This document shows, piece by piece, positions 11,251 through 22,441 of a stretch of DNA of 64,000 nucleotides; the first letter of the stretch is position 1; each line of letters opens with the position of its first letter. Source of the stretch: Muscardinus avellanarius (Eukaryota; Chordata; Mammalia; Rodentia; Gliridae); NCBI GenBank assembly GCA_963383645.1, contig OY726562.1, positions 67,001 through 131,000 on the forward strand, in the 5' to 3' direction. The notes beneath the pieces are model-generated. The model was not told where the DNA came from. It saw only the letters and a list, made by a program, of their open reading frames with translations, and ran no database searches. The position numbers were made by a program, and so were the translations under genes.

Positions 11251-11827
11251 GAAAAAGAGGGAGTGTCTTTTCTAGTGGCTCTTTAGAAGCCCTTGTTTTC
11301 CCAAGTTCCCAACAACCTCCCTTGTAAGTCGTTGGACTGATTTTTGTCCACTGTCTCACTAGTGTAGAGTCACTCAGAAGGTACCAGGTGACAAGAGCTT
11401 CCTAAAGCTTGGGGGCTACCTGGGGGCAGATAATTCCCAGAACAGAACAGTACCAATCAGGAGGGGGCAGGGAGAAGAGGTGCTGGGTAGGACCTGAACA
11501 AGCTCTGCATGGAGTGGGCCGTGGAGCGTCAGTGTGTGCTTGTAGAACACTTATTCTCCTGGAATGTATGCCCTTGAGGACAGGACCACACTGCTGGACT
11601 TACTGACCTCACCTCACACCTGGCTTCAGTTAGATTGCAAGTGGTAAAAAAATCCTTTGCTTATGCAGATGACTATTTTTTTGTTTTTATATACATTTAA
11701 TAAGTGCATGTGATCCATTATTAATCACAGAAATAAAGTATCTTTTGGAAAATAACTGGTTTCAATGTTGATTAAAACTTCTAGTTTTTAAGGGATTAAA
11801 TTGAATTTTTTTCTTTTTTAACTTAAG

Positions 11828-11909
11828 GTTCACAAAAAGGATTCTGGTTTTTGGCGAGATTTTGGCTTTGGAATGACTTGTCAGTATCGATCAGATTTCC
11901 TGACCATTG
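11828..11909 (+). CDS. CSGALNACT2: CSGALNACT2 coding exon ([20 protein letters not shown])
   Basis: An 82-bp exon that starts on a codon boundary: [27 protein letters not shown], plus the first base of a split glycine codon. [18 protein letters not shown] is one of the most conserved blocks of the chondroitin GalNAc-transferases. The acceptor is TTAACTTAAG at 11827 after a T-rich tract; the donor is GTAAAT at 11910. Phase matches both neighbours. The exon is bracketed at a distance by opposite-orientation SINEs (9247-9462 minus, 12536-12768 plus). Confidence 0.97.
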
Positions 11910-12535
11910 GTAAATAAACCTTACATTTACGTATTTGCTGTAGACCTTGAGTGTTCTTCTGTTAAATAAAGAGTATCTGGGGTTACATCTGGAGAAATAA
12001 AAGGCAAAATGAGCTTATAATTAATGTCTTTGATTAGCAGAAATGAGGTCATAAAGATAATAGGATAATGATATTTACTACTTTCTTTAAAACACAACTA
12101 GTTTTTTAAAACACATACTTGGAGTGCTCTTACAAAAGATCGTTGTGCTGTTATGCGCCAGGGTTTTTACAGCTGCGAGTAATGCTGGGTTATCTAGTCT
12201 AAGGACTTTTATTTTTTTTTTTTAGAGATGAAGTTCTTTTCATTTGTTTGCTAAACTGTTATCAAAATTCCAGTATTTAAGACAAAGGAAAAAAGAGCTT
12301 CTCTTTTAGTTCAGATTTGAAGTGGGAGAGGGAGAGTTGGAGTCACTGACTTAGTTGTCCACCCCCTCGATCCCAAAGATGTGGTAAGGAATCTGGCTTA
12401 ATCCACCCCATTTTCAGTCTTAGTCACAAAAAAGAAAAATGTCAGAATGTTCAGTAAAGCAAGTTGAAACTAAATTCCATTTCTCATGATTCATTGAGAG
12501 GCTTCCTTTCAACAGCATAGTAAAAGTCATAGAAT

Positions 12536-12984
12536 AGCCGGGTGTGGTGGCACACATTTGTAATCCCTGCACTTGGGAGGCAGAGACAGGAGGATCAGGT
12601 TTGCAGGGAGGCGGAGACAGGAGACGTAGGTTTGAAGCCAGCCTTGCTGACTTAAGAGACCTTGTTTTAAAAAAAAAAAAAAAAACTATATATATATAAA
12701 ATAGGTCTGGGAGTATAGCCCAGAGGTAGAAGGGTTTCCAGGAACACCAATACCACCAAAGAGAAAAAAGTCATAGAATATATCTTATTGCCAACGTGGT
12801 GGCGCATGCTTGTAATCCCCGTGCTTGGGAGGCAGAGACAGGAGGATCACGCTGGTTTGAAGCCAGCCTCACTGGCTTAAGAGATCCTGTTTCCAAATAA
12901 AAATATAAAATAGGTCTGGGAGTGTAACCTGGAGGTAGAAGGGTTTCCAGGAACCCCAGTACCACCGGAAAAAAAAAAAAAAAA
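12536..12984 (+). mobile_element. Two tandem B1-dID SINEs (CTTCCAGGAACC tails)
   Basis: Copies at about 12536-12768 and 12790-12984. The first has an internal duplication of GGGAGGCAGAGACAGGAG. Both end in the AGAAGGGTTTCCAGGAACC-type tail. A CATAGAATA flank is repeated around the second copy. Confidence 0.88.
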
Positions 12985-13059
12985 GGAATATATCTTATGC
13001 ACATTCCAGATAAATGTTACATTTATATTTATAATAAACCATTTGTTTCGGAAATCCCC

Positions 13060-13700
13060 CTACCCATTATCACCACCACACAAAGAAATCTCCTGCCAAT
13101 TAGCAGTCCCACCATTCCTCCTCTCCCATAAACTAGGCATCTGCTAATCTGCTTCCTACCAATCTGTCTTGAGCGTTTGATGTAAATGTAGTTGTCCAGT
13201 GATAAAAGGTCACAGACAGTATATGACGTGTTCAAACGCTGTCCACGTGGTAGCATGCGTGAGCGCTTTGTTCCTTTCCATGGCCAGCTGATGTTCCACC
13301 ATATGGTTAGGCCACATTTTGTCTAATCTGTAAGTTGATATTCAGGGTTTTTTCGTCTTTGGGGCTATTATGAATTGTACTGTTATGAACATTTATATAT
13401 ATTCTTTTGTATAGACATAGGTTTTTGCTTCTCTTAGGTACTTACCTAGGAGTACATTGCTGGGTCACATTCTGTGTCTAACCTTTTGAGGCATTGTCAT
13501 GGTGTTTCCAAAGTGGCTGTGGGTCCCAGTATTTCCACATTCTCATTCATTACACACTATGATCTTTGTTTATAGCAAATACATGATGGCTAAGGTTGTT
13601 GGTCATTTTTCCATGTGCTTACTGGCCATTTAAATATCTTGTGTAGTGAAATGTCTGTCTATGGTTGTAGGGATTTTTTGGAATATGTACATTAATATTC
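13060..13700. mobile_element. Old L1 (LINE-1) fragment
   Basis: Blocks such as GGGGCTATTATGAATTGTACTG, TTAGGTACTTACCTAGGAGT and CATTGCTGGGTCACATTCTG followed by TCCAAAGTGGCTG are characteristic of old mammalian L1 3' regions. No intact ORF. Confidence 0.7.
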
Positions 13701-13996
13701 TCATCACATTTGTAAAGCGTCACCCATTATTTCCTTATGTGTTTTTCTACTTCAGTCTCGCTGTGTTCTCCTTGTGCTCCTCTTGTAGATGTGGCAAGGT
13801 TGATGAGTGCACTCAGTACTACCCTCACTCTCTGAGGCCTTGTTCATTTTCTTGATTCTTTTTTCACTCCACTCATCACATCGCATACCCTACTAATCTG
13901 TCTTTAAGTTGTCTGAGTCTTTTTGTAGTTCAAATCTGTTACGTTGCTCTAATGCATTTTTCATTGCAGCTATTGTACCTTTTAACTCCAGAGTTC

Positions 13997-14210
13997 GACG
14001 GGCGTGGTGGTGCACGCTTGTAATCCCCACGCTTGGGAGGCTGAGACAGGAGGATCGCACGGGTTCGAAGCCAGCCTCAGCTACTTAGTGAGGCTCTCAG
14101 CAACTTAGTGAGACCCTGTTTCCAAATAAAATATAAAAAAGGTCTGGGAGCAGAGCCCGGAGGCAGAAAGCCTCTGGGTTCCACCCCCAGTGCCACTAAA
14201 AAATAAAAAA
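13997..14210 (+). mobile_element. SINE, B1-dID type (AAAGCCTCTGGG tail)
   Basis: Head GACGGGCGTGGTGGTGCACG, linker TTTCCAAATAAAATATAAA, tail GCAGAAAGCCTCTGGGTTCC. Confidence 0.9.
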
Positions 14211-14257
14211 TAACTCCAGAATTTCCAGTACAATTTCTCTTTAGTAATTTTCTTTCT

Positions 14258-14469
14258 TTTATTCTTTCATTTATTTATTTATTTTGTGGGTATGGGGGTG
14301 GAACCCAGGGGCATTTGACCTCCAAGCTACACCCCCTGCCCTCTTTTTTTATCCTTTATTTAGAAACAGGGTCTAAGTTGCAGAGGGCCTCACTAAGTAG
14401 CTGAGGCTGTCCACAAACCGCAGTCTTCCCAAATGCTGGGATTACAAGTGTGTGCCACCACGCCTGGTG
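14258..14469 (-). mobile_element. SINE, B1-dID type
   Basis: TTTA-rich start, then GGGGGTGGAACCCAGGGGCAT, and end CCACCACGCCTGGTG. Confidence 0.9.
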
Positions 14470-14518
14470 CAGTAATTTTCTTTATTTTATGAGATATTGT
14501 CTTGTGTTCTGTTACATC

Positions 14519-14957
14519 TTTTTACTTATTTATTTATTTTTGACGTACTGGGGATGGAATCTAGGGGCATTCTACCTCAGAGCTACACCTCACCCCTATT
14601 TTTTATTTTTTATTTTATTTATTTTTTGGGGGTGGTGGTACTGGGGTTCCTGGAAGCCCTTCTACCTCTGGACTACACTCCCAGACCTATTTTTATATAT
14701 ATTTTTTGTTTGGAAACAGGGTCTCTTAAGCCAGCACGGCTGGCTTCTAACCTGCGCAATTCTCCTGTCTCTGCCTCCCAAGCATGGGGATTACAAGCAT
14801 GCGTCACCACGCCGGGCAATTATTTTTTTAAACAGAGTCTCACTGAGTTTCAAAGAGCCTCACTAAGTAGTAGCTGAGGCTGCCCTTGAACTACGATCCT
14901 CCTGTCTCAGCCTTCCAAATGCTGGGATTACAAGCCTGTGCCACCACGCCCTGCTCA
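14519..14957 (-). mobile_element. Nested SINE pair
   Basis: An outer B1-dID copy (ID end 14519-14601, body 14820-14957) is interrupted by a second reverse copy (about 14620-14817) with the GTTCCTGGAAGCCCTTCTACC end and CACGCCGGGCAAT head. The inner copy is the younger insertion. Confidence 0.82.
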
Positions 14958-14979
14958 CACTCTGTCACTTCTTTAATCA

Positions 14980-14982
<3 letters not shown>

Positions 14983-15030
<48 letters not shown>

Positions 15031-15224
15031 CACTGGGGAGTGAACCCAGAGACATTCTACCTCTGAACTAAACCCCCAGCCTGATTTTATTTCTTATTTG
15101 GAAACAGGGTCTCATTAAGTTGCGAAGGGCCTTGCTAAATTGTTGAGGCTGGCTTCAAACCTGCAATCATCCTGTTTCATCCTCCCAAGTACTGGAATTA
15201 CAAGCATGTGCCACCACACCCAGT
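14983..15224 (-). mobile_element. (GT)n microsatellite joined to a SINE
   Basis: A pure GT run (14983-15028) sits exactly at the 3' end of a reverse SINE (GGCACTGGGGAGTGAACCC to CACACCCAGTTG). Read on the SINE strand, it is a CA tail. Confidence 0.88.
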
Positions 15225-15291
15225 TGAATTAATTATTTTTGATGCTTTAAATATATTTGTAATGAACTAAGTGAGACCCTGTTTCAAAGGG

Positions 15292-15523
15292 CCTGGCATG
15301 GTGGTTCACACTTGTAATCCCTGTGCTTGGGAGGTGGAAACAGGAGGATCACGCATGTTCAAAGCCAGCCACACTGGCTTAAGAGACCCTGTTTCCAAAT
15401 TAAAAAAAAAAAAATAGGTCTGGGAGCATAGCCCGAGGTAGAAGGGTTTCCAGGAACCCCAGTACCAATATATGGAGCTTGGAGGTAGAATGCCCCCTGG
15501 GTTCAATCTCCAGTAGCAACAAA
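15292..15523 (+). mobile_element. SINE with double ID tail
   Basis: Head GGCCTGGCATGGTGGTTCACAC, CTTCCAGGAACC tail, then a second ID module GGAGCTTGGAGGTAGAATGCC and an A-rich end. Confidence 0.82.
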
Positions 15524-15589
15524 AAATAAAAATAAACTCTAATGTCTGCTTTGGAATCTTTGTTTTTATTTTGTTTTGCTTTGTTTTGT

Positions 15590-15793
15590 TTTTAATGGTA
15601 CTGGTGATTGAACCTGGGGATATTCTACCTTTGAGCTATACCCCATACCTATTTATTTTTTTATTTTGAAATAGGGTCTCATTAAGTTGTGGAGGGCCTT
15701 ACCAAGTTGCTGAGGCTGGCCTCAAACCTGTGATCTTCCTGTCTCAGCCTCTCAAGTACTGGGATTACAGGCCCGCATCACCATACCCGGCTA
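15590..15793 (-). mobile_element. SINE, B1-dID type
   Basis: Starts TTTTTAATGGTACTGGTGATT; ends CACCATACCCGGCTA. The preceding TTTTGTTTTGCTTTG repeats are its tail. Confidence 0.88.
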
Positions 15794-16248
15794 TCTTTGT
15801 CTCTAAAAGGGAACATCTGGGTGGGGTAGAGGGGTGATCACATCTTCCTGTTTCTTTGCTTTGTAATTTACCTTTTGAAATTGGACATTTTAGGAACTGT
15901 ATTGTGCAACTCTGGATGGTGATTTCCCCCATACCCAGGCTTGTTGTTGGTTTTCCTTCCTTATTTATTTATTGCTCTGGCTGGACTGTTTATTGAGCCC
16001 CTTCTCCACCCCCAGCACTATGAAAGCTCTGATATCCCTCCTTAGGGCATGTGCAGTCTTCCTGCGGTGGACCTGGAATTAACAGGGTTCTTGGTCTCTT
16101 TCCATGACTGTTGATATCTCTCTCAACTGTTAGGGTTCACCTACTGACTAATCACTGTCTTGTTTTTGACAACACTCAGGAACATTAATTGCTCCACAAT
16201 TTGACCAGATTAAATTGGGTTTCTTTTCAGGAGTTGTTTTGTTTTTGG

Positions 16249-16617
16249 TGCTAGGGATTCTTTTTTGGGGGGGAGGGGGCAGTACTGGGGCATTTTAACC
16301 CCAAGCTACATCCCAGCCCAATTTTTTTTATTCTTTATTTTAGGACAAGGTCTCACTAAGTTGCAGAGGGCCTCACTAAGTAGCTGAAGCTGGCCGTGAA
16401 CCTGCAATTCTCCTGTCTCAGCTTTCCAAGTACCAGGATTACAAGCGTGTGACACCACTCCTGGCAGGCACTCTACTTCTGAGCTGTACCCCTAACCCTA
16501 TTTTATTTTTTATCTGAAAACAGTCTCGCTAAGTTGCTGAGAGCCTCACTAAGTTGCTGAGTCTGGGTTTGAACCAGCGATCCTCCTGTCTCAGCTTGCC
16601 AAATACTGGTATTATCA
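16249..16617 (-). mobile_element. Two reverse B1-dID SINEs
   Basis: A full copy (16255-16465, poly-T/G start, ends CACTCCTGGC) abuts an older partial copy (16466-16617, GCACTCTACTTCTGAGCTG to TATTATCAGG). Confidence 0.82.
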
Positions 16618-16639
16618 GGGATAGTTTTTAAAGCAACTC

Positions 16640-18110
16640 TTTGAGGTTGGCTTGGACCCCAGAAGGGATTTTCCTAGCTGTCTATCTCCCTGGCTCTCTG
16701 GGAGACGAACTAGCCTGTAGTTCCAAGAGGGGTCTCTCTGGCTGTCTTTCTCCCTGGTCCTGTGGTAGACTAGCTGGCTTGTGCATCCACAAAGGCTCTT
16801 CCTAGTTCTCTTTTTCTCTGATCCTCTAGCAGACTAGCTGGCCTGTAGTTGAGCTTATTACCTTCATTGAGTTACCACCCTCTTAATTGTTTACAACAAA
16901 AAACGTCATTATGTTCAACAGCACCCTTAGGGTTAAACTTCTCTACACCTTGTTTCAAATAGTTCCTTTGGAACCATTTAATTGTATGAACTTCCTCCTC
17001 CCTTGGGATGAGTTTCTGAGTGTTTGCTCAGGAGCCAGGGACAGGGACAGTAGCAGACTAATCCTAAAACAGAATGACACGCCTACTTTATTATGAGTCC
17101 AGGCTGGGTAGGGGCAGTAAAACCCACTTCCTCCCTGCCTGCCTGCTGTAGAGCTCCACCTAGTGGGCTGGACTGGCAAGGAAGAAAGCAACACTGCTTT
17201 TCCCTGAAGCCCTTGCCGCCGTCTTCATTTTGTCTCCTATTGGTTTTCCCTCGTGCATGTTACAGCTTTTGTAATTGTCTCACAGTTGCTGGATAGTCTA
17301 CTCCTTTATTTTCTATCTTTTTTCTCTTTGCTTTTCAGTTTGGGAAGTTTCCATTGTCATAGCCTCAAGCACAGTGAGCCTTTTCTTCAACCAAGCCCCA
17401 TCTAGAATAAGCCCATCAGAGGTGTTCTTCATTTCTGTTACAGTCTTTATGATCTCTGCCATTCTTTTCGAATTCCTTCTCATAATTTTCTTTTTGTCTA
17501 TGTAACCCATCTTACATGTCGTCTCCATTCTGATTTAGAGTCTTTAACATATGACCCAATGTTGGTTTACATTCCCAGCCTGATACTTCCAACATCTTTC
17601 TGAAACTGGCTCTAGTGATTACTTTATCTTCCAGGTGTTTTTTGCTGGGCTTAATGTACTGGTGGAAAGCCCCTGGGTTCAAGCCCAAGCACACCTCCCC
17701 CACCCACAGGAACTGCAGTCAGTAGGCTTTTAGTAAAACGGAGGGAGGTGTGGCAGGAGGGCTGACATAGACACTGTGGTTGGGTCTCAGTGTTGCAGTG
17801 GCTATGAATGTCACACATCCTTCATAGCCCCTCCTTTCCTCAAGGACAGGATGGCTAGAATGGGCTAGAATTGGGTATTCCCTTCTCCCAGATCAGCTGG
17901 GCTCTGATTAAACAGTTTTCCTGGGTTTTGGCCACATGAATAATTCTTTGGCATATTTCAAAATGTCTAGCTTTCCCCCATCCCCTTCCCAGGGAATGCT
18001 GGAATGATCTACAAAGATGGAGTAGCCTCGGGTGCAGTAGGGGAATGTTGACTAAAAATAAGGAGAAGTGCTGAGTAATTTATTTTTCTGAAGAGGGGGC
18101 AGTGAGTAAG
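16640..18110. mobile_element. Old L1 3'-region fragment with internal tandem units
   Basis: TTTCAGTTTGGGAAGTTTCC, ATAAGCCCATCAGAGGTGTTC and TTCATTTCTGTTACAGTCTT match the wording of old mammalian L1 3' regions. At 16645-16855 three imperfect units of roughly 70 bp recur (each with CTGTCT.TCTCCCTGG or a variant, then GACTAGCTGGC-like ends). No intact ORF. Confidence 0.65.
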
Positions 18111-18124
18111 TTTAAGACTTTGTG

Positions 18125-18346
18125 CCGAGCGTGGTGGCGCACGCTTGTAATCCCAGCATTCAGGAGGCTGAAACCTGGAGGATCGCGGTTCGCGGACAGC
18201 CTCAGCTACTCAGTGAGGCCCTCTGCAACTCAGTGAGACCCAGTTTCAAAATAAAGAATAAAAACTAGGGCAAGGGGTGTAGCTTGGAGGTCGAATGCCT
18301 CTGGGTTCCATCCCCAGACCCGCAAAAAAAAAAAAAAAAAAAAAAA
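18125..18346 (+). mobile_element. SINE, B1-dID type (TTCCATCCCCAGACCC tail)
   Basis: Head GCCGAGCGTGGTGGCGCAC, linker CAAAATAAAGAATAAAAAC, tail GGTGTAGCTTGGAGGTCGAA, long poly-A. Little diverged, so young. Confidence 0.93.
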
Positions 18347-18408
18347 GACTTTGTATTAGAGGATCTTTCTTTTAAAAAAAAATTTTTTTTATTGGTGCAT
18401 TATAGTCA

Positions 18409-18856
18409 TACTTTTTTTTGTAGTACTAGGGATGGAACCCAGGGACATTCTACTTTGAGCTACACCCCAACCCTGTCCTATTTTTTATTCTTTATTTTGA
18501 GATAGGGTCTCACTGATTTGCAAAGGACCTCACTAAGTAGCTGAGCCTGGAGGAAAACCGCAATCCTCCTGTCATAGCCTCCCAAATGCTGGGATTACAA
18601 GCGTGCCCACCACACCCAGCTAGTCATACTTTTTTTTTTTTTTTTTTTTTTTTGGGCGGGTTTGGGGATGGAACCCAGAGACATTTGACCTCCAAGCTAC
18701 TCCCACTGCCCAATTTTTTATTCTTTATTTTGAAACAGGATCTCACTGAGTTGCAGAGGGCCTCACTAAGTAGCTGAGGCTGGCCGCAAACTGCGATCCT
18801 CCTGCCTCAGCCTCCCGAATGCTGGGATGACAAGTGTGCGCCACCACACCCGGCTC
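18409..18856 (-). mobile_element. Two reverse SINEs inserted at one site
   Basis: Copies at 18411-18622 and 18631-18856. TAGTCATACT occurs before the first and between the two, and TAGTCATAT follows the second. This suggests successive insertions re-using the same target. Confidence 0.85.
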
Positions 18857-18972
18857 TAGTCATATATCTTAATGGGGTACAAGATGGTGGAGGCACACAT
18901 GCACACATCACTTATTTATCCCTTTCCTAGTTCCCACCCCGTTCCTTCCCCCTCTCTCCTTCTCATGTTTGG

Positions 18973-19298
18973 CTTAGTGATTGATTGTGTGTGGGGGGTT
19001 ACTGGGGCTCCTGGAAGCCCTTCTACCTCCAGGTTATACTCCCAGACCTATTTTATACCTTTTTTTTTTTTTTTTTTTTTTTTTGGCGGGTCTGGGGATG
19101 GAACCCAGGGACATTTGACCTCCGAGCTACACCCCCTGCCCTATTTTTTATTCTTTATTTTGAAATCGGATCTCACTGAGTTGCAGAGGGCCTCACTAAG
19201 TAGCTGAGGCTGGCTTCGAACCTGCGCGATCCTCCTGTCTCAGCCTCCCAAGTGCGGGGATTACAAGCGTGCGCCACCACGCCCGGCTAGTGATTGAT
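18973..19298 (-). mobile_element. Composite SINE flanked by one target duplication
   Basis: TAGTGATTGATT occurs before the element and again after it (from about 19288). Between lie the end of a GTTCCTGGAAGCC-type SINE (to about 19059), a second poly-T and the end of a GGCGGGTCTGGGGATGG-type SINE, and then a single head. This is either a nested insertion or a chimeric dimer. Confidence 0.82.
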
Positions 19299-20190
19299 TT
19301 TTATATGTTTGTGAATGTACATTAGGTACTTTTCTTCCTCTCTCCATCCCCTTCAGTTAGGTTGCTTTATTTGTTCATCTCTGGTTTCTCCTTTGTCTTC
19401 CTTTGGTCTTCACTATGAGGACTTGGTAAAGCCCCTAGAGTTTAACTCCTATGAGTAAAACCTTCACAAGTGAAAGGGTGTCTCTGGGGTTTTTACTCTC
19501 AAACTTGTCTATACTGAGCCTCTAGCAATCTGGCAGTTACAGAGATTTCTTTTTCTGTAACTTGTGATTCTTTGTGCCTGCCTGTCCGTCTTCCCAAACT
19601 GGGTACAAAGTTTTGTCTCTGACCCCACTCCTCTGAGTGAGATTTAAGAGGAATTATTGATTTTTCAGTTTGTTCAGGTTTTTACTTGTAAGGACAGAAT
19701 GATGATTTTCAGGCTCTTTAAATGCCAAACCAAAGACCATTTATTTTCAATACCCTATGTCATCTAATATTGGAAAAGCTTATTCATATCCACAAGGAAG
19801 AAAAGCTGAGATGTATCATAGCATTTAGTAGAACTATAACTGTCTCCATTTGGCCCTTCCTTATGTTTTCTCCTCTGGGAAGTTTTCTGTATCCCAGAAA
19901 AAGTTGTATTTCAAAGAATAGGAAAAGAAAACATTATAAAATATTAATGGTGTTAAGAATATAGGTGATTAATATTTACTTCTCTTTTATTTGACTTTCT
20001 GTAAAAAGTTTACAAAGTGTTCTCAAATGTTTAACTTCATTTCGTTACTCTTAGCAACTGAACTTGAGCTCCTGGAATGTAGGAGAATGCCATGCCCTCT
20101 CATCTGAAGCAGAACACTTAAATTTCTGTGGTGTTTGCTTGTGCTCTGGCTGGTAGGCAGTTACTTACAGTGTCCATTTTGATCACACAG

Positions 20191-20483
20191 GTGGATTTGA
20201 CATGGAAGTAAAAGGTTGGGGTGGAGAAGATGTCCATCTTTATCGAAAATATTTACATGGTGACCTTATCGTGATCCGGACTCCAGTTCCTGGTCTTTTC
20301 CACCTTTGGCATGAAAAGCACTGTGTGGATGAGCTGACCCCTGAGCAGTACCGCATGTGTATCCAGTCCAAAGCCATGAATGAAGCTTCTCACTCCCACC
20401 TGGGAATGATGGTCTTCAGGGAGGAAATAGAGAGGCACCTTCATAAACAGGCATACAGGACAAACAGCGAGCCTGTCGGCTAG
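20191..20483 (+). CDS. CSGALNACT2: CSGALNACT2 last coding exon with WGGED motif
   Basis: Starts with GT completing the split glycine codon, then [40 protein letters not shown] and [16 protein letters not shown], ending [13 protein letters not shown] and TAG at 20481-20483. WGGEDVHL is the conserved galactosyltransferase-type motif whose acidic pair acts in catalysis and acceptor binding. FHLWHEK contributes a metal-ligand histidine by family analogy. The acceptor is GATCACACAG at 20190. There are small differences from human (for example KHC and [10 protein letters not shown]), as expected between mammalian orders. The exon continues into a long 3'UTR. Confidence 0.97.
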
Positions 20484-20588
20484 CAACGTCTTCAGCACAC
20501 CACAGTCTGAACCTAAACTAGCACTACTGGTTTAGCCTTAATTCTAATTCCAGATGCTGTGCCTCTTCCAGAGAAGACATGTTCATTT

Positions 20589-20803
20589 ATCTTTCTTTGT
20601 GTATGTGTGTGTGGAGGGGTTGAACCCAGGGACATTCTACCTCCGAGCTCCACACCCAGGCCTACTTCTTATTCTTTATTTTTGAAACAGGTTCACACCA
20701 AGTTGTAGCGAGTCCAAGTAGCTGAGGCTGTCTATGAACCTGTGATCCTCTGTCTCGGCCTCCCAAGTATCGAAATTACCAGCGTGTGCCACCACGCCCA
20801 GCT
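20589..20803 (-). mobile_element. SINE in the CSGALNACT2 3'UTR
   Basis: Reverse B1-dID copy with an exact 13-bp target duplication, GACATGTTCATTT, at 20576-20588 and 20804-20816. Confidence 0.93.
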
Positions 20804-21144
20804 GACATGTTCATTTTTCATGCTCTAACAGTAATTTAGCAATTCAGCTTGATAGAAGAAAATCCAAGTATTTCAAGGCAAAGCCTGTTTTGTGGGAAGA
20901 CTGTACTATGGAACAGTTGACAAAATGAAATTTGATAATTGTCCCAAAAGGAGCGTTGAGTCAGTTTCTGCCTGGTGCCTGTGTCTTGACTGTGTAGGGT
21001 GGCATGGTGTGACTGCATCTGGTGGAGGGGTGGGGATGCTGGGCTGATGAGGGGGCAGTCAGCACATTCCTGCAAAGCGGTCCAAGTGGGACCGATGTCA
21101 ACCACTGACAACTACGTCGGTCACCTGCCCTCCCAGCCCCATAC

Positions 21145-21309
21145 TGGAGATGGATCCCAGGATGCTCTACCACTGAGCTACATCCTAGCCCTTTTTCGGG
21201 GGAGGGGGAATAGTCTCATTCAGTTTCTGAGGCTGGCCTCAAACCTGAGGTCCTCCTACCTCAGCCTCCCAAGTACCTGGGATTGCAGGTATACGCCATC
21301 ACACCTAGC
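21145..21309 (-). mobile_element. Old SINE fragment
   Basis: GGAGATGGATCCCAGGATGC to TATACGCCATCACACCTAGCA; lacks part of the ID module. Confidence 0.75.
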
Positions 21310-21515
21310 ACCTGCTTCATTTTTTAAGCGAAGAACATTGGTTGATAGTTTAAAGAATCCTCTTTTGTCAAAGCAGAGACTAATTCTGAAATCACAACCA
21401 ATCAAGAGAGGATAGAAATCAAAACTCTTAATTTATTGTTGCTTTGCCCAGAATGTCTGTTTTTAACAAATGGATAATAGTAGGATCTATGACTTCATTA
21501 AAAATATCATGTGTT

Positions 21516-21728
21516 AGCCAGGCGTGGTGGCACATGCTTGTAATCCCAGCATTCAGGAGGCTGAGACTGAAGGATTGCGGTTAGTAGACAGCCTCAGCTA
21601 CTTAGTGAGGCCCTCTGCAACTTAGTGAGACCCTGTTTCAAAATAAAGAATAAAAAATAGGGCGGGGGGGGGTAGCTCAGAGGTCAAATGCCCCTGATTT
21701 TCATCCCCAGACCCGCCCCCCAAAAAAA
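21516..21728 (+). mobile_element. SINE, B1-dID type
   Basis: Head AGCCAGGCGTGGTGGCACATG, tail GGGTAGCTCAGAGGTCAAATG. CATGTGTTA flanks both sides (21507-21516 area and 21732), so the target duplication is visible. Confidence 0.9.
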
Positions 21729-22402
21729 TGTCATGTGTTAGTATGTTATCATCATGTTCAGGATTAGCAGTCAAAGTTGCAGTCAACTATTTTGAACAAA
21801 ATATGGAAGAAGTTGTAATATCGTCTAGTGGTATTGGAATGCAGATACTAGCTATGTGCGGGAGCACCAGTGTGCGAGCCACATGCACCAGGGCCTTCCA
21901 GAGAGGCTCAGGATAGACAAGCAGAGTGTCTTTTTGCTTTTATTATCTCATTCAGCATGGATTCATAGTGTTTACTATCCTTTGTAGCATGTTAATATCT
22001 GCTGTGCCTGTATTTGCATTATTATAATACTTTGAGTTGAAAGAATTTCTTAGGGGAGAAATAATTAAATGAGGTATACCATAAGATCACTCTGTTTTGA
22101 GAAAAGAAGGAGAAGGCAGTCTGAATGGAAATCTGAATTTCAGACTATTTTAGAGAAATATATACTTGCAGATAGAACGTTGTTTTAATTGAAATGTAAA
22201 TTAATATTATATCCCTTGTAGTAATGAGGCAAGTTAAATTATATTCATATAGGACTGCACTTTATTATATATCACACATGGCTCTTTTATTGTTGGATCA
22301 GTTGTTAGGTCCAGAAATCGGAGAGAAGGTGAAAGGCATGCATAAACTCTTTTAACCTCTGACTTTTAAAAAAGGGACCTACTATATAAACCCCTTACTG
22401 CC

Positions 22403-22406
<4 letters not shown>

Positions 22407-22441
<35 letters not shown>

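Larger units (their letters stand above)
5444..11827. other. CSGALNACT2 intron, SINE-rich
   Basis: A 6.4-kb intron with at least twelve SINEs (listed separately), an AT microsatellite at 8504-8576, an old repeat at 10570-10700 and a MER20-like relic at 11101-11250. The stretches 8640-9240 and 9725-10560 are unique-looking and moderately GC-rich. They contain no exon that I can support. Confidence 0.75.
11910..20190. other. CSGALNACT2 last intron, repeat-rich
   Basis: An 8.3-kb intron packed with SINEs and two L1 remnants (13060-13700 and 16640-18110). Unique-looking parts are 11910-12530 and 19310-20190. No exon seen. Confidence 0.75.

Noticed and set aside
14450..14877. Frames reading FLFFILFIFWGW, GVPGSPSTSGLHSQTYF and similar, found many times in the window
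   Set aside because: The same peptides recur wherever a reverse SINE occurs; they are translated SINE sequence, not a protein family.
345..20483. CSGALNACT2 as a processed pseudogene or as CSGALNACT1
   Set aside because: Introns, consensus splice sites and open frames exclude a retrocopy; residues such as [12 protein letters not shown] and the C-terminus agree with paralogue 2.
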